This document shows, piece after piece, positions 1 through 7,293 of a DNA stretch of 41,962 nucleotides. Every line of letters starts with the position of its first letter. The first letter of the stretch is position 1. Source of the DNA: Hyphomicrobiales bacterium (GTDB lineage Bacteria; Pseudomonadota; Alphaproteobacteria; Rhizobiales; Beijerinckiaceae); assembly GCA_004144595.1 (NCBI GenBank), contig SEEM01000034.1:1-41962 (forward strand), in the 5' to 3' direction. The position numbers and the translations under genes were made by a program. Below the pieces are notes generated by a model that was not told the origin of the DNA, ran no database searches, and was given only the letters and a program-made list of their open reading frames with translations.

Positions 1-224
1 GGATTCACCCCGTGGCCGCGCCAGACATGCGAGACTGGTAGCTCCTGAGCGGCAGCGCCCAACGCTCATTCCATCTTTCATATTCATCATGACGAATTCT
101 GCGAGGCTCGGACCGGTGCGCAGCGCTACTTGCAGACGGCATCGGGCGTCTGCCGGGTGCCCATCTAACCAAATTGCTACTGAACTTCGGTTGCCAGTTA
201 GCTAGACCGCCAGCTTGGGAAGTG

Positions 225-349
225 GTGGCAAGGCATTTTCGCGCAACGGCCACGTCCCCCCTAGCCCAGCTCTCGGCCTCGTGTAGGGTGACGTTGCGCC
301 ATCGCCGCGCTGCTAGATCGGAATCTGATTCATGTCGTTGTCTTTCGCG
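225..349 (+). repeat. Diverged direct repeat, copy A (leader plus first codons of the next gene)
   Basis: About 120 bp here match 7171-7289 closely by eye, with scattered substitutions and small indels. Shared blocks include GCGCAACGGCCAC, TGTAGGGTGA and GATCGGAATC, and the match runs through the ATG and first six codons of the following gene (MSLSF in both). The repeat therefore carries an upstream region and start codon rather than a whole gene. Bases 1-224 show no gene I can support. Confidence 0.75.
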
Positions 350-832
350 CGCGCCGTCCTCGTCGCCGGCCTTCTCCTGCTGCCTGCCGTCGTCAGCGCC
401 AAAACGTTCTCAGTGCCGGATCCGAACCCAATTGCAGTGGTGACCCTGCCCAACGACTGGGACACGCTTGAGATTGATGGCGGCCTCGAATCCACTTCGA
501 AAGATCAGGCGGTCTACATTGCGGTCGAGGTTACCGAGCTCAAGGACGCGTCGAAGACGATCGCAGAGACGGTCGCATGGATGAAGAAGAAGAAGATCGT
601 CGTCGACGAGAAGTCGATGGAGCAGAGCGCGGTCGTGATCAATGGCCTGGATGGCTATGGCGTGAAGTGGAACGCCAACGATGAGGACGGGCCGACCCGC
701 GTCGCGCTGACACTGCTTCAGGTCACCGACACGAAGGGGCTTGTCTTGACCTTTTGGGCCTCGCCGGCGGCACAAGAGAAGTACGGCAAGGATCTCGCTT
801 CAATCCGTGATAGCCTCAGGGCGTTGAAGTAG
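332..832 (+). CDS. Small secreted protein of unknown function
   Basis: This encodes 166 residues beginning with a clear Sec signal peptide: a short polar start, a hydrophobic run (about residues 8-20) and a likely cleavage site after VVSA. The mature part is rich in Lys, Asp and Val and has no Cys. It looks like a compact periplasmic domain of the kind annotated as a conserved hypothetical protein in Rhizobiales. I recognise no catalytic motif. The ATG sits at the end of a ~120 bp leader that is repeated at 7171-7289, so its regulation may be shared with the gene there. Its 3' end overlaps the convergent SRAP gene by 17 bp. That it is a real secreted protein is well supported; its role is unknown. 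Confidence 0.8.
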   Translation: MSLSFARAVLVAGLLLLPAVVSAKTFSVPDPNPIAVVTLPNDWDTLEIDGGLESTSKDQAVYIAVEVTELKDASKTIAETVAWMKKKKIVVDEKSMEQSAVVINGLDGYGVKWNANDEDGPTRVALTLLQVTDTKGLVLTFWASPAAQEKYGKDLASIRDSLRALK

Positions 833-1550
833 GGGTCAACTCGTCTTTCTTCACGCCGCGCGCCACGATATCGAGAAAGCCGTCCGGCAGCGGGCGCTGC
901 ATCAACTTGGCCTGCTCCCATGGCGCTGTCATCCACATCTCGCATTCCTCCGGCGTCGTCAGGATCACCGGCATAGCCTTCGGGTGGACAGCGCCGACCT
1001 CGGCATTCGGATCGGTCGTCAGGAAGGCATAGAGGTCGATCGTCTCCTCGCCGGTCTTGATCTTCCGGACGCTGGTCCACTGGCGCGCCCAGATGCCGGC
1101 GAAGAACGCCGTGGGCCGATCCTCACCGAAGGCGAACCAAACGTCCTGCTTCGTGCTCCAGTCGAATTCGCTGAAGCTGTTGAGAGGCACCAGGCACCGG
1201 CTCTCGACGCCGAGCCATCGCTTCCAGTGCGAGCTCGAGGTGTTCCGGACGTTCGTCGTCCCGCCGTCAGGCTCCATCCGGAGCAGCTGGTCGAATTCGA
1301 ACTCCTTGCCCCTAGCACGAAGCTTGTCCGCCCGCTTTTTCGCCGCGTCGAAAATGGCCTTTTTGGACGAGGGCATACCCCAGCGCGTCATCGCCAGCCG
1401 CGGCCCGCCTTCATCATTGCGGACAATCGGTGCGGCATAGTCCGGGAAGACCCCAGGCAACGGCGGGACGTTCACTCCGGCGTCGTCGAAGTTGGCGAAC
1501 AGCTTGCGCATCGCCTCGACATTCCGGGTGTGGCTGTAGAGGTTGCACAT
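816..1550 (-). CDS. SOS response-associated peptidase family protein (SRAP, YedK/HMCES-like)
   Basis: SRAP proteins recognise abasic sites in single-stranded DNA and form a covalent link through their N-terminal Cys after Met removal. The 244-residue product starts Met-Cys-Asn-Leu-Tyr, giving the required Cys2. It also has the family block around NSFSEFDW near residue 120 and the conserved His in AVHPKAMPVIL near residue 190. The length is normal for the family (about 220-250). It is the last gene of a probable three-gene minus-strand operon: the gene ahead stops 4 bp before this ATG. The 3' end overlaps the convergent secreted-protein gene by 17 bp. Accessory SRAP genes are common in Rhizobiales next to DNA repair genes, and a dead ligD lies 3 kb away. 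Family assignment is secure. Confidence 0.92.
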   Translation of the reverse strand: MCNLYSHTRNVEAMRKLFANFDDAGVNVPPLPGVFPDYAAPIVRNDEGGPRLAMTRWGMPSSKKAIFDAAKKRADKLRARGKEFEFDQLLRMEPDGGTTNVRNTSSSHWKRWLGVESRCLVPLNSFSEFDWSTKQDVWFAFGEDRPTAFFAGIWARQWTSVRKIKTGEETIDLYAFLTTDPNAEVGAVHPKAMPVILTTPEECEMWMTAPWEQAKLMQRPLPDGFLDIVARGVKKDELTPTSTP

Positions 1551-1554
1551 GGCT

Positions 1555-1932
1555 TCACTCGTCTCCGCCGACCCGCCGGCGGCGCTTGGCAGGCTCGGCC
1601 GGCAGCATGTCCTTGGCGCCGCCTTCGATCAAGGTCAGGCCCGCCATGGTCGGCGGCAGGTCCGGAGGAGCGCCCGAGCTGATGTCCGGCAGATAGGCGC
1701 CGCAGCGATGGCCGTATTTCTGAGCCTTGCGCATCTCGGCGTGCGGGTTCCACGGGCAACCGGCCATGAAGGCATGCAGCACCGCTTGCACCGGTATCCT
1801 ATCCCATAGCGCGGCCAGCGCCGCCAGGCGGACGTCTGCATGGCGGGCGCAGACATGGCAGCGCAGCCGAACGACGACCCACGGATAGCGGACGAGCGGG
1901 GTGTTTCCATCAGGACGCTCACGCCCCGTCAT
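1555..1932 (-). CDS. Hypothetical protein with a CxxC-like N-terminal segment
   Basis: This encodes 125 residues. The N-terminal half contains Cys-His-Val-Cys-Ala-Arg-His followed by a Cys-Pro and an HRCGAYLPD segment, so a small metal-binding or zinc-ribbon-like fold is possible but not shown. The C-terminus is basic (AKRRRRVGGDE). It starts inside the end of the upstream gene (14 bp overlap) and stops 4 bp before the SRAP gene, which indicates co-transcription and translational coupling. Proteins of this type often accompany SRAP genes in Rhizobiales, but I do not know a function. The start could be an internal codon. Confidence 0.65.
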   Translation of the reverse strand: MTGRERPDGNTPLVRYPWVVVRLRCHVCARHADVRLAALAALWDRIPVQAVLHAFMAGCPWNPHAEMRKAQKYGHRCGAYLPDISSGAPPDLPPTMAGLTLIEGGAKDMLPAEPAKRRRRVGGDE

Positions 1933-2143
1933 CGCGCATCGGCGCCCGGGCGCCTCGCGAGAAACGCCTGCGGAGATATCCGACAGATGCCGCCGTGTTG
2001 GCGTCGCGCAGGATATGATCCTGGTTCAACAACAGCGCCCCGATCGTCGCGCGAGTATCGCCTTTGAAATCAGCAAGCACCGCATCGATTTGGAAGTCCA
2101 ACGGGTTCGGCGCAGCGGCCTGAAGCGGCTTGGCTGATGACAT
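1919..2143 (-). CDS. Small conserved-looking hypothetical protein
   Basis: This is a 74-residue product starting MSSAKPLQAA and containing an acidic/hydrophobic core (QIDAVLADFKGDTRATIGALL) and a basic end. I chose the ATG at 2143 because the reading frame upstream of it looks non-coding and overlaps the divergent regulatory region. It is the first gene of the set leading to the SRAP gene and overlaps the next gene by 14 bp. The core resembles short helical proteins found in rhizobial genomes next to hypothetical genes. No function can be assigned. Confidence 0.6.
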   Translation of the reverse strand: MSSAKPLQAAAPNPLDFQIDAVLADFKGDTRATIGALLLNQDHILRDANTAASVGYLRRRFSRGARAPMRDDGA

Positions 2144-2203
2144 ATCTTGCGTTCTCGAAAATGAAAACGTAACAAGAACAAACCCGCCCGAGGAGTCAAG
2201 CCA

Positions 2204-2458
2204 TTGGCCAGCGTCGAAACGTTCTTCCTCCAGCCCTTCACAACCCATCGGAAGCGCTTGGTGCCCGGCCTGCGCGTGCTCGCCAAAACGAAGCATCACG
2301 CGCTGAATGAGGGCGAGCGCCTGGGGAAAACTGCCGAGGGCGTCGCGGTCATCCATGTCACCGCCGACGACGAAACCGGCGAAGTCAGCGCGCGCGACGT
2401 TCTCGCACGCCACGGCGCTATCCCCGAGGAATTCGAGGAGCAGATCAGAGCGCTATGA
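2204..2458 (+). CDS. Small hypothetical protein with a TTG start
   Basis: This is an 84-residue product. The start is TTG at 2204, chosen because AGGAG lies at 2191-2195, eight bases upstream. The protein is basic in its first half and acidic in its second (DDETGEVSARDVL, then EEFEEQIRAL). It is divergent from the operon that starts at 2143, with about 60 bp between the two starts for both promoters. I do not recognise the family. Confidence 0.6.
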   Translation: MASVETFFLQPFTTHRKRLVPGLRVLAKTKHHALNEGERLGKTAEGVAVIHVTADDETGEVSARDVLARHGAIPEEFEEQIRAL

Positions 2459-2469
2459 TGAGAAACTAG

Positions 2470-2682
2470 TTATAACTTGGACAGCGGCTTTTTGCCGTAC
2501 GCACCACGATGCTGCAGCTCGACCAGCACCATTTTCAATAAATGAGCCAGAAACACATCTCGCTCCTGATGTGCGAGATAGCAGGCTTCCGTAACGTGCT
2601 CGGCAATCTTGTCTATTCGACTAGGTCGGTCTGCGTCTCCGTCGGCGCTTGGCATGGCAGCAGTCCCCACTGAAACTGTCAT
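2470..2682 (-). CDS. Small hypothetical protein
   Basis: This encodes 70 residues with a disordered start and an amphipathic helical middle (IDKIAEHVTEACYLAHQERDVFLAHLL). The size and helical character resemble the neighbour at 2714-2896, and both contain a short helix with His and Glu, but I cannot show homology. A one-mismatch EcfG-like site (CGAAC-N16-CGTT, 2716-2740) lies just upstream. It is too weak to list as a promoter. No function assigned. Confidence 0.5.
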   Translation of the reverse strand: MTVSVGTAAMPSADGDADRPSRIDKIAEHVTEACYLAHQERDVFLAHLLKMVLVELQHRGAYGKKPLSKL

Positions 2683-2713
2683 GTTATTGTAGCTATAAGT
2701 TTGAGCATTGAGC

Positions 2714-2896
2714 TTAACGCCCTGACAAGCCCTCGGTTCGAGAGGCTGCCATTAGACTTTTGGCGAATTCGAGCACTTCGCGCTGCTGATGGGCGTGAAG
2801 TGACCTGAGAATTTTGACGAGTTCCCAGGAGAGCCGCACGGAAGCGTCGAGCTCAAAAACCTGGTCATGGCCGGTTGAATTGTCTTGGTCATTCAT
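2714..2896 (-). CDS. Small helical hypothetical protein
   Basis: The reading frame continues further upstream, but the convincing coding part starts at the ATG at 2896 (MNDQDNSTGHD), giving 60 residues. It contains one amphipathic helical stretch (VRLSWELVKILRSLHAHQQREVL split over about residues 18-45). The upstream extension is Arg-rich and looks like translated non-coding DNA. It is 31 bp ahead of the next minus-strand gene. Its role is unknown. Confidence 0.5.
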   Translation of the reverse strand: MNDQDNSTGHDQVFELDASVRLSWELVKILRSLHAHQQREVLEFAKSLMAASRTEGLSGR

Positions 2897-3135
2897 ATCG
2901 ACGCCGCACATGGACGATCTCCGCCGAGTGACTCGTTCTGCCCTGGAGGTATCACCGATACTCGGCAGATGCAGGGCGACTAGTTTCATCTTAAGAAACT
3001 CGGCCAATTTAGGGCAGAGGGCGCGACGTTGCGGAACCACGGATGCCGCCGCTTGTCGAAGGCGTTCAGCTAATCGGGCTTTCGGCAGATCCAAAAGACA
3101 CTATCGGAACGAGATCTACGCGGAGCGGCTACTTG

Positions 3136-3681
3136 CTAAGCCGAACCGGCAACAGGGCCAATCGTCCTCGTCGATATGAGCGACGAGATATGCTCAAGCA
3201 GCATTTCCGCGAAATAGATCGCGACGAGATCGTTAGATTGTCGACATAGGCTTAACAGCTCGATGGCTGTAGAGCCCAGCTTGCTATGCAATTCGCTGGC
3301 CTCCGTGGAAACCATCAGATTGATGCCCGACAGAGAGACAGTGCGTCCGTTGATGCTTATCGGTTTTGCGCGAGCGCTGATCCAATGCACGCCCCCGTTT
3401 CCTTTTACCCGGTATCTGGCCTGGTAGTAGCCCCCTGTGTCGATCGCTCGCTTGAGGTTGCCGATCGCTTCGGGCAGGTCATCCTCTTCGATCGCACGGC
3501 GCAAGAGCGACGGCGGGACCCCTTTGACGCCCTCGTCTGGATGTATGCCGTAGAGACGCGACATTGCTTCGTCGCAAATAACCAAATCTAGATTGATCCG
3601 ATACTCCCACAGGCCGACAACACCAGCAGCAGCAAGCGCGGCGTGAACATTGAGGCCTCGACCAACACCATCGTCCATCAC
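3136..3681 (-). CDS. Single-domain PAS protein
   Basis: This encodes 181 residues. Positions about 15-130 form a PAS domain of the PAS_3 type: it opens with VVGLWEYRINLDLVICDEAM, contains a YGIHPDEG segment, and ends with the typical VHWISARAKPI-NGR-V-L-GINLMV strand pattern. The C-terminal 50 residues are helical (ELHSKLGSTAIELLSLCRQ) with no kinase, GGDEF or DNA-binding domain. I see no NCRF-type Cys motif, so it is not an obvious LOV photoreceptor. It is probably a free-standing sensor or partner module. Either GTG at 3681 or ATG at 3678 could start translation. Confidence 0.8.
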   Translation of the reverse strand: MMDDGVGRGLNVHAALAAAGVVGLWEYRINLDLVICDEAMSRLYGIHPDEGVKGVPPSLLRRAIEEDDLPEAIGNLKRAIDTGGYYQARYRVKGNGGVHWISARAKPISINGRTVSLSGINLMVSTEASELHSKLGSTAIELLSLCRQSNDLVAIYFAEMLLEHISSLISTRTIGPVAGSA

Positions 3682-3773
3682 ATTACCCCCGAAAAAGAGG
3701 TGCTAATCCTACCATTGACGCAGATAATTCACGGCAATCCACTTTTCGTCCAGCGCATCCACCAAAACTAAAG

Positions 3774-3805
3774 GAGCCCGGCCCCGCGGAAGCGAGGGCG
3801 GGCCC
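3774..3805 (-). terminator. Probable intrinsic terminator of the PRC-barrel gene
   Basis: A GC-rich inverted repeat (GAGCCCGGCCCCGC facing GCGAGGGCGGGCCC, imperfect) lies 15 bp beyond the stop codon of the PRC-barrel gene. On the minus strand it is followed by CTCCTTTAGTTTT, a broken T-rich tract. Confidence 0.6.
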
Positions 3806-3819
3806 AATGCGGCATTCAA

Positions 3820-4119
3820 TCAGGTGTCGACGTGTTCGGGCATTTGCTTGAGCTGGTCCTTCGTCCAGGCCGTCACCGCGTGAACGTCGCCGTCTTCGTC
3901 ACGCATGAATTCCAACTGGCTTACCGGCACGGATACGGGCTTAGCTCCGATGCCGAGGAAGCCGCCGACATCGATTACGACTTGGGTCGAGGGGCCGACA
4001 CCGTGGGTATGAGAAACGGAGCCGATCTTCTCATCGCCAGGCCCGTAGATTGTCGCTCCGTCGAGAGCATTTGCCGTCAACTCCGCCGCCGCGAGACGGA
4101 CGTGCTTGGAATGATCGAT
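3820..4119 (-). CDS. PRC-barrel domain stress protein with a non-canonical start position
   Basis: The coding part gives 99 residues: an N-terminal IDHSKHVRLAAAEL, the barrel strands GATIYGPGDEKIGSVSHTHG and VVIDVGGFLGIGAKPVSVP, and a C-terminal QLEFMRDEDGDVHAV segment. This is the short PRC-barrel type common in Rhizobiales, associated with general stress. The frame stays open upstream, but an EcfG-like promoter (4148-4172) would start transcription near 4141, so an upstream start is not credible. A strong AAAGGAG (4126-4132) then points to 4119, six bases on, where the codon is ATC, not ATG/GTG/TTG. I placed the start there provisionally. Either AUC initiation is used or the start codon has been lost. 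A terminator follows at 3774-3805. Confidence 0.7.
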   Translation of the reverse strand: MDHSKHVRLAAAELTANALDGATIYGPGDEKIGSVSHTHGVGPSTQVVIDVGGFLGIGAKPVSVPVSQLEFMRDEDGDVHAVTAWTKDQLKQMPEHVDT

Positions 4120-4147
4120 GGCTTTCTCCTTTGGTGGATACCTTTCC

Positions 4148-4172
4148 AACCAACGGAGTGTGCTTGCGTTCC
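4148..4172 (-). promoter_or_regulatory. EcfG-type promoter of the PRC-barrel gene
   Basis: On the minus strand GGAAC (4172-4168) is followed by a 16 bp spacer and GGTT (4151-4148). This matches the alphaproteobacterial general-stress sigma factor consensus GGAAC-N16/17-CGTT except for the first -10 base. It leaves a leader of about 20 nt before the Shine-Dalgarno sequence. Confidence 0.65.
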
Positions 4173-4384
4173 TAGCAAAATAAAGCCCGCACAGCATGGG
4201 CGGGTCGAGCGGAGGTTGATCGCTATGCGACGCCGACGGTGACCTGAAGCCGGCTACCGGACGCGTCAAAGACTGTCACGCGAGAAGCAAGATCGTACAG
4301 CAAGATATTGAGAAGGTAGACAGATCTGCACCGCAAGTATCCGATGGACATGGTCTGCACTCTGAGCATTTCAGGAGGCGACAC

Positions 4385-5400
4385 TGCGTAAATTATGGAG
4401 AAAACATTCCTCCTGTCCGCCTCTTCTCGTAGGCCTTTGTACGATGCGTGCCGGAACATTCCGTCGTCCGTCCATCCGCGGAAAGCGATCTCGGCGATCA
4501 GCTCCGGCCGGGTCCGGCGTTATGTTCGCTTGCGCCCAGGAATCGTGACCGCGGGCTTGTCGACGATCATCCGATCCATCTGCTTTCGCAGCGCCGTCCC
4601 GGCCGAGGCCGTGAAACCCGTTCCAACTCCGCCAACGTAGGCCAGACCATCACCCTTCTACGCCGCCAGCAGCAGCCGGCCAATGCCGCCGAGTGCGGCC
4701 GCTGAGGGCTCATAGCCGATAATGGCGAAGCTCTCCGACTGGATACACTTGATCTTCAGCCAGTCCCGCCGCGGCCCGAGCGATAAGGAGCGGATTGCCG
4801 TCTAGCGATGATGCCCTCAATGCCCATTTCGCAGGCCAGCTTGAGGAACGGCGCGCCGTCCGCGTTGATCTCCTCGCTGATACGTACCGAGCTATGCGGC
4901 TGCGCTGCTAGAACGTCCGCTCGCATCTCCCGCCGCTCAGTCAGAGGCATCTCCCGAAGGTCGTGGCCGTTCAGATATAGCAGATCGAAGGCGTAGAGCC
5001 GGGCGTCCGAAGCGAAGCGCTTGCGCCTCGCCCGCCGAGTGCCTTCTGCAGCGCACCGAAATCGGAGGCGCCGCGCTCGTCGAGCACGACGGCCTCGCCG
5101 TCAAGGATCGCGCTGTCGAGCCTGAGTTCAAGAGCGTCGTGGCGATAGTGGGAAATCGGCTCGTCCAATCGTGGCCGCCGCGCGTGATGATCCGCACGCG
5201 CTTGCCGACAATATGCACAGCCAGGCGATAGCCGTCCCACTCCACCTCGAAAGCCCAGTTCTCGCCTGTCGGTGGCTCGCTCTGGAGCTGCGCGAGGCAG
5301 GGCTCGACCCTATCCGGCATCGGGTCAACGAAGAGATCGCGTTCGGGCTTTCGGCGGCGTGCCGGCCCATTAAGGGTATCGCCTCCTAGCCCGGCTCTGA
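4385..5400 (-). pseudogene. ligD: Decayed ATP-dependent DNA ligase, LigD ligase domain
   Basis: Reading the minus strand across frames recovers a near-complete LigD adenylation and OB-fold region in order: DPMPDRVEPCLAQL, WAFEVEWDGYRLAVHI, ITRGGHDWT, AILDGEAVVLDE, DFGALQKALGG, LYAFDLLYLNG, EGIIAR, PYRSGRGG, DWLKIKCIQSESF, GGIGRLLLAA, YVGGVGTGF and RHASYKGLRE. The frame changes near 5125, 5025 and 4760. In-frame stops are TAG at 4658-4660 and TAA at 4520-4522. In the nucleotidyl-transfer motif the AMP-accepting Lys is Glu (codon 5240-5242; family form is K-W-D-G-Y-R). No polymerase or phosphoesterase domain and no Ku gene are present here. Intact LigD would do non-homologous end joining with Ku. 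This copy cannot. Confidence 0.9.
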
Positions 5401-5478
5401 GAACCCGACGCGCGCACATCGACGCAGCTCCACACGCAACGAGTCGCGAACGGACGCCGAACTGTATCGCTCCGCCCT

Positions 5479-5733
5479 CTACTGCCGACCACCAAGCGAG
5501 ATGATCGTGGGCAGGAAAAATCCGAGGCATGCAAAGGCCGAAATTACAGCGATGAGCATCAGGGCTGCTGCAAACCGACCGATCATCGAGCGCGAAGAAC
5601 TCGCCCGGGTAAGAAGCTTCAAAATGCGCCGCGTAGGGCCAAAGCGTGAAGGTGCTAACGAGGACTTGGGAGCGCCACGGCCCGCAGCACCGTCGATGTC
5701 AGCACCTTCAGCGTCCGGCATTAAGTTCGACAC
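5479..5733 (-). CDS. Small membrane protein, probably stress-induced
   Basis: This encodes up to 84 residues. GTG at 5733 or ATG at 5721 could start it. The C-terminal third is a single hydrophobic segment (FAAALMLIAVISAFACLGFFL), preceded by a basic SSSRSMIGR stretch, so an N-in single-span inner membrane protein is likely. A perfect EcfG-type promoter lies 36 bp upstream (5769-5793) in the right orientation, which is the main reason to trust this gene over overlapping frames. The family is not recognised. Confidence 0.6.
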   Translation of the reverse strand: MSNLMPDAEGADIDGAAGRGAPKSSLAPSRFGPTRRILKLLTRASSSRSMIGRFAAALMLIAVISAFACLGFFLPTIISLGGRQ

Positions 5734-5768
5734 TTGCCCTGCTCGCCCCAGTCATTCAGCACAGTGCG

Positions 5769-5793
5769 AACGGTCAGGCGTCGGAATCGTTCC
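5769..5793 (-). promoter_or_regulatory. EcfG-type promoter of the small membrane protein gene
   Basis: The minus strand reads GGAAC (5793-5789), 16 bp spacer, CGTT (5772-5769): an exact match to the general-stress consensus. The -10 element is about 35 bp ahead of the GTG at 5733. Confidence 0.7.
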
Positions 5794-6116
5794 GGTGATT
5801 AAGCCGACCAGCGATGCGATACTCCCGCTGGAATGAGGGACGCTGAAAGGCCGTTGGCCCTTCGGAGGCAGTTCACCACGATACGCAAGGTCGTGGTGGT
5901 GTCCCGATACAGCGACCGGGAACCGTTTGCCTTCGGCTACGATCCTGAGTACGCCGAGTAACTCGGCAAAGGCTCGCTCGCCCTTGCTGCAGACGCTCAC
6001 GAGCGGAAGCAATGACGCGTAACGTAAGCAACGCCAACCCGCAGGCGGAGATCGGACTTGAGGGTTAGCCGAACAATGCTATCTTCTCAGCATGTCCGAC
6101 AATCGTCGTACCGGTC

Positions 6117-6293
6117 GTGAGGCCGGCGATCCTTGACGTGAGCGACGACCCTCGCGACGACGCTACTTTAAAGTTTGTGACCGCGGGCGACGCCGACGTG
6201 GTTCTGGTCCTTCCGATGGCGGCCCTGATCGAGCTCGAGGCCATGCTCGCGAAGGCGAGCCAGGCGCAGGCGAAGTCTCAGCCGATCCAATAG
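6117..6293 (+). CDS. Small hypothetical protein, possibly 5'-frameshifted
   Basis: The frame from GTG at 6117 (or GTG at 6138) encodes 58 (or 51) residues ending at TAG 6291-6293. It has an acidic head (VSDDPRDDATLKF), a hydrophobic middle (VVLVLPMAALIELEAML) and a polar tail. No ATG exists in this frame. An ATG at 6092 in another frame reads MSDNRRTGREAGD and then stops, so a single-base indel may have separated the natural start from the body. It ends 4 bp before the convergent DUF6894 gene. No function is known. Confidence 0.5.
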   Translation: MRPAILDVSDDPRDDATLKFVTAGDADVVLVLPMAALIELEAMLAKASQAQAKSQPIQ

Positions 6294-6297
6294 TTCA

Positions 6298-6627
6298 CTA
6301 TGGCATTTTGGGATCGGCTTTCAGAGCTTTTGTGACCGGGTCGACGGCTTCATCGGCTTGTGCATCCATTTTTGCAGGTTTGGTGTGCGCCTGTTCGGCT
6401 GTTTCGCCGCGGAATTTGAGGCTGGCGTGATAGACTTCATCGCCTCCAGCCCTCTCAACTTCCGCGCTCAGATCAAGGGATGAGCCATTCGGCAAGGCGT
6501 CGTGCACCATATCTGCCAAGGCTTCTTGCGCGGCATCTGCCGCTGCGCTGTCATTCACGAACTCTAGCGTATCGTCGCCCCGATCTACATTCTTCCCGTC
6601 ATCAGTCGTGAAGCGATATCTCGGCAT
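6298..6627 (-). CDS. DUF6894-family stress protein
   Basis: This is a 109-residue product. The first 75 residues follow the DUF6894 pattern seen in many Rhizobiales proteins: MPRYRFTTDDG, an acidic loop, AAADAAQEALADMVHDALPNG, then strands ending in VYHASLKFRGE. The C-terminal tail (from about residue 76) is polar and Lys/Asp-rich, longer than usual for the family. A perfect EcfG-type promoter sits at 6673-6698, leaving a leader of about 38 nt, so general-stress expression is likely. The biochemical role of the family is not known to me. Confidence 0.8.
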   Translation of the reverse strand: MPRYRFTTDDGKNVDRGDDTLEFVNDSAAADAAQEALADMVHDALPNGSSLDLSAEVERAGGDEVYHASLKFRGETAEQAHTKPAKMDAQADEAVDPVTKALKADPKMP

Positions 6628-6672
6628 GTCGCGCTCCGTTGCGGTCGAGGCTTATTGGCCTGAACGATGACG

Positions 6673-6698
6673 AACGGACCTTGCGACGGATTAGTTCC
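6673..6698 (-). promoter_or_regulatory. EcfG-type promoter of the DUF6894 gene
   Basis: The minus strand reads GGAAC (6698-6694), 17 bp spacer, CGTT (6676-6673), an exact consensus match. The -10 element ends 46 bp from the ATG. Confidence 0.75.
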
Positions 6699-6706
6699 TG
6701 TTTGAT

Positions 6707-6924
6707 TCAGGCAGAAGCACTTGCCCGAAAGCGCTCGATAGCCCGCCGCCGAAGATCATTCTCGTCCTCGGCTACCATCACTAACGCCGCTATGATGTAA
6801 TCGAGGTTGGTCCGCTCCCGCTCGCCGAGCCGCTCCGGTCATCAGTTGAAGTTCCGCCCAAGCCTCTTGTAGCGCGCCGTCAGCTCGCGCGATCGGCGGG
6901 ATCGGTCAACGATGAGAATGGCAT
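6707..6924 (-). pseudogene. Small hypothetical gene broken by frameshifts
   Basis: On the minus strand the pieces MPFSSLTDPADRA (start ATG at 6924), ALQEAWAELQLMT and ERLGERERTNLDYIIAALVMVAEDE-NDLRRRAIERF follow one another but in different frames. Removing one C in the run near 6837 would join the last two. Together they would give a 70-75 residue helical protein of a kind common in Rhizobiales. The end is the TGA at 6707-6709. I read this as a recent loss of function, or a sequencing error. Confidence 0.55.
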
Positions 6925-6991
6925 GCCGTCCTCCCAGGGACGCTTGTGACCCCGAGATTTTATCGCCGGGCGTCAACCGGGCAAGAGCGGA

Positions 6992-7030
6992 GAAACAAAA
7001 AAGCCCCCGCCAGCCGGAGCTGACGGGGGC
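6992..7030 (-). terminator. Strong intrinsic terminator without an obvious upstream gene
   Basis: GCCCCCG (7003-7009) pairs with CGGGGGC (7024-7030), and CAGC (7011-7014) with GCTG (7019-7022), around a GGA-containing loop. On the minus strand it is followed by GCTTTTTTGTTT. It is a textbook terminator for minus-strand transcripts, yet no convincing minus-strand gene lies between it and 8570. It may end a small RNA or mark a deleted gene. Confidence 0.8.
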
Positions 7031-7170
7031 CTAGAGTTGAGAGCAACGATAAGTGAACGTGCTTGCGCGTGGCGAGTTCCGCTCAGCCCGGCAACGGAGG
7101 CACCGGCACCACGGGCAACTCCCTGCCATACTGTCCAGAGCCCCGTGCCGGACCATCATTTTGTGAGGCG

Positions 7171-7289
7171 GTGGCATGGCATTCTCGCGCAACGGCCACA
7201 TCCCCCCGCCCAACTCTCAGCCTTATGTAGGGTGAAGTTGCGCCGTCGCAGCTGCTGGATCGGAATCAGTTATGTCGCTGTCTTTCACG
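7171..7289 (+). repeat. Diverged direct repeat, copy B
   Basis: This matches 225-349 by eye over about 120 bp, including GCGCAACGGCCAC, TGTAGGG, GATCGGAATC and the ATG-TCG start with the next codons. Here the start codon leads into a different and possibly frameshifted gene. Confidence 0.75.
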
Positions 7290-7293
7290 TACG

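Noticed and set aside
2716..2740. EcfG-like site CGAAC-N16-CGTT upstream of 2470-2682
   Set aside because: One mismatch in the highly conserved -35 element and it overlaps the end of the neighbouring gene; too weak to call.
5752..6012. Open frame of 86 codons on the minus strand
   Set aside because: It overlaps a perfect promoter for the small membrane protein gene, and its composition and lack of motifs look non-coding.
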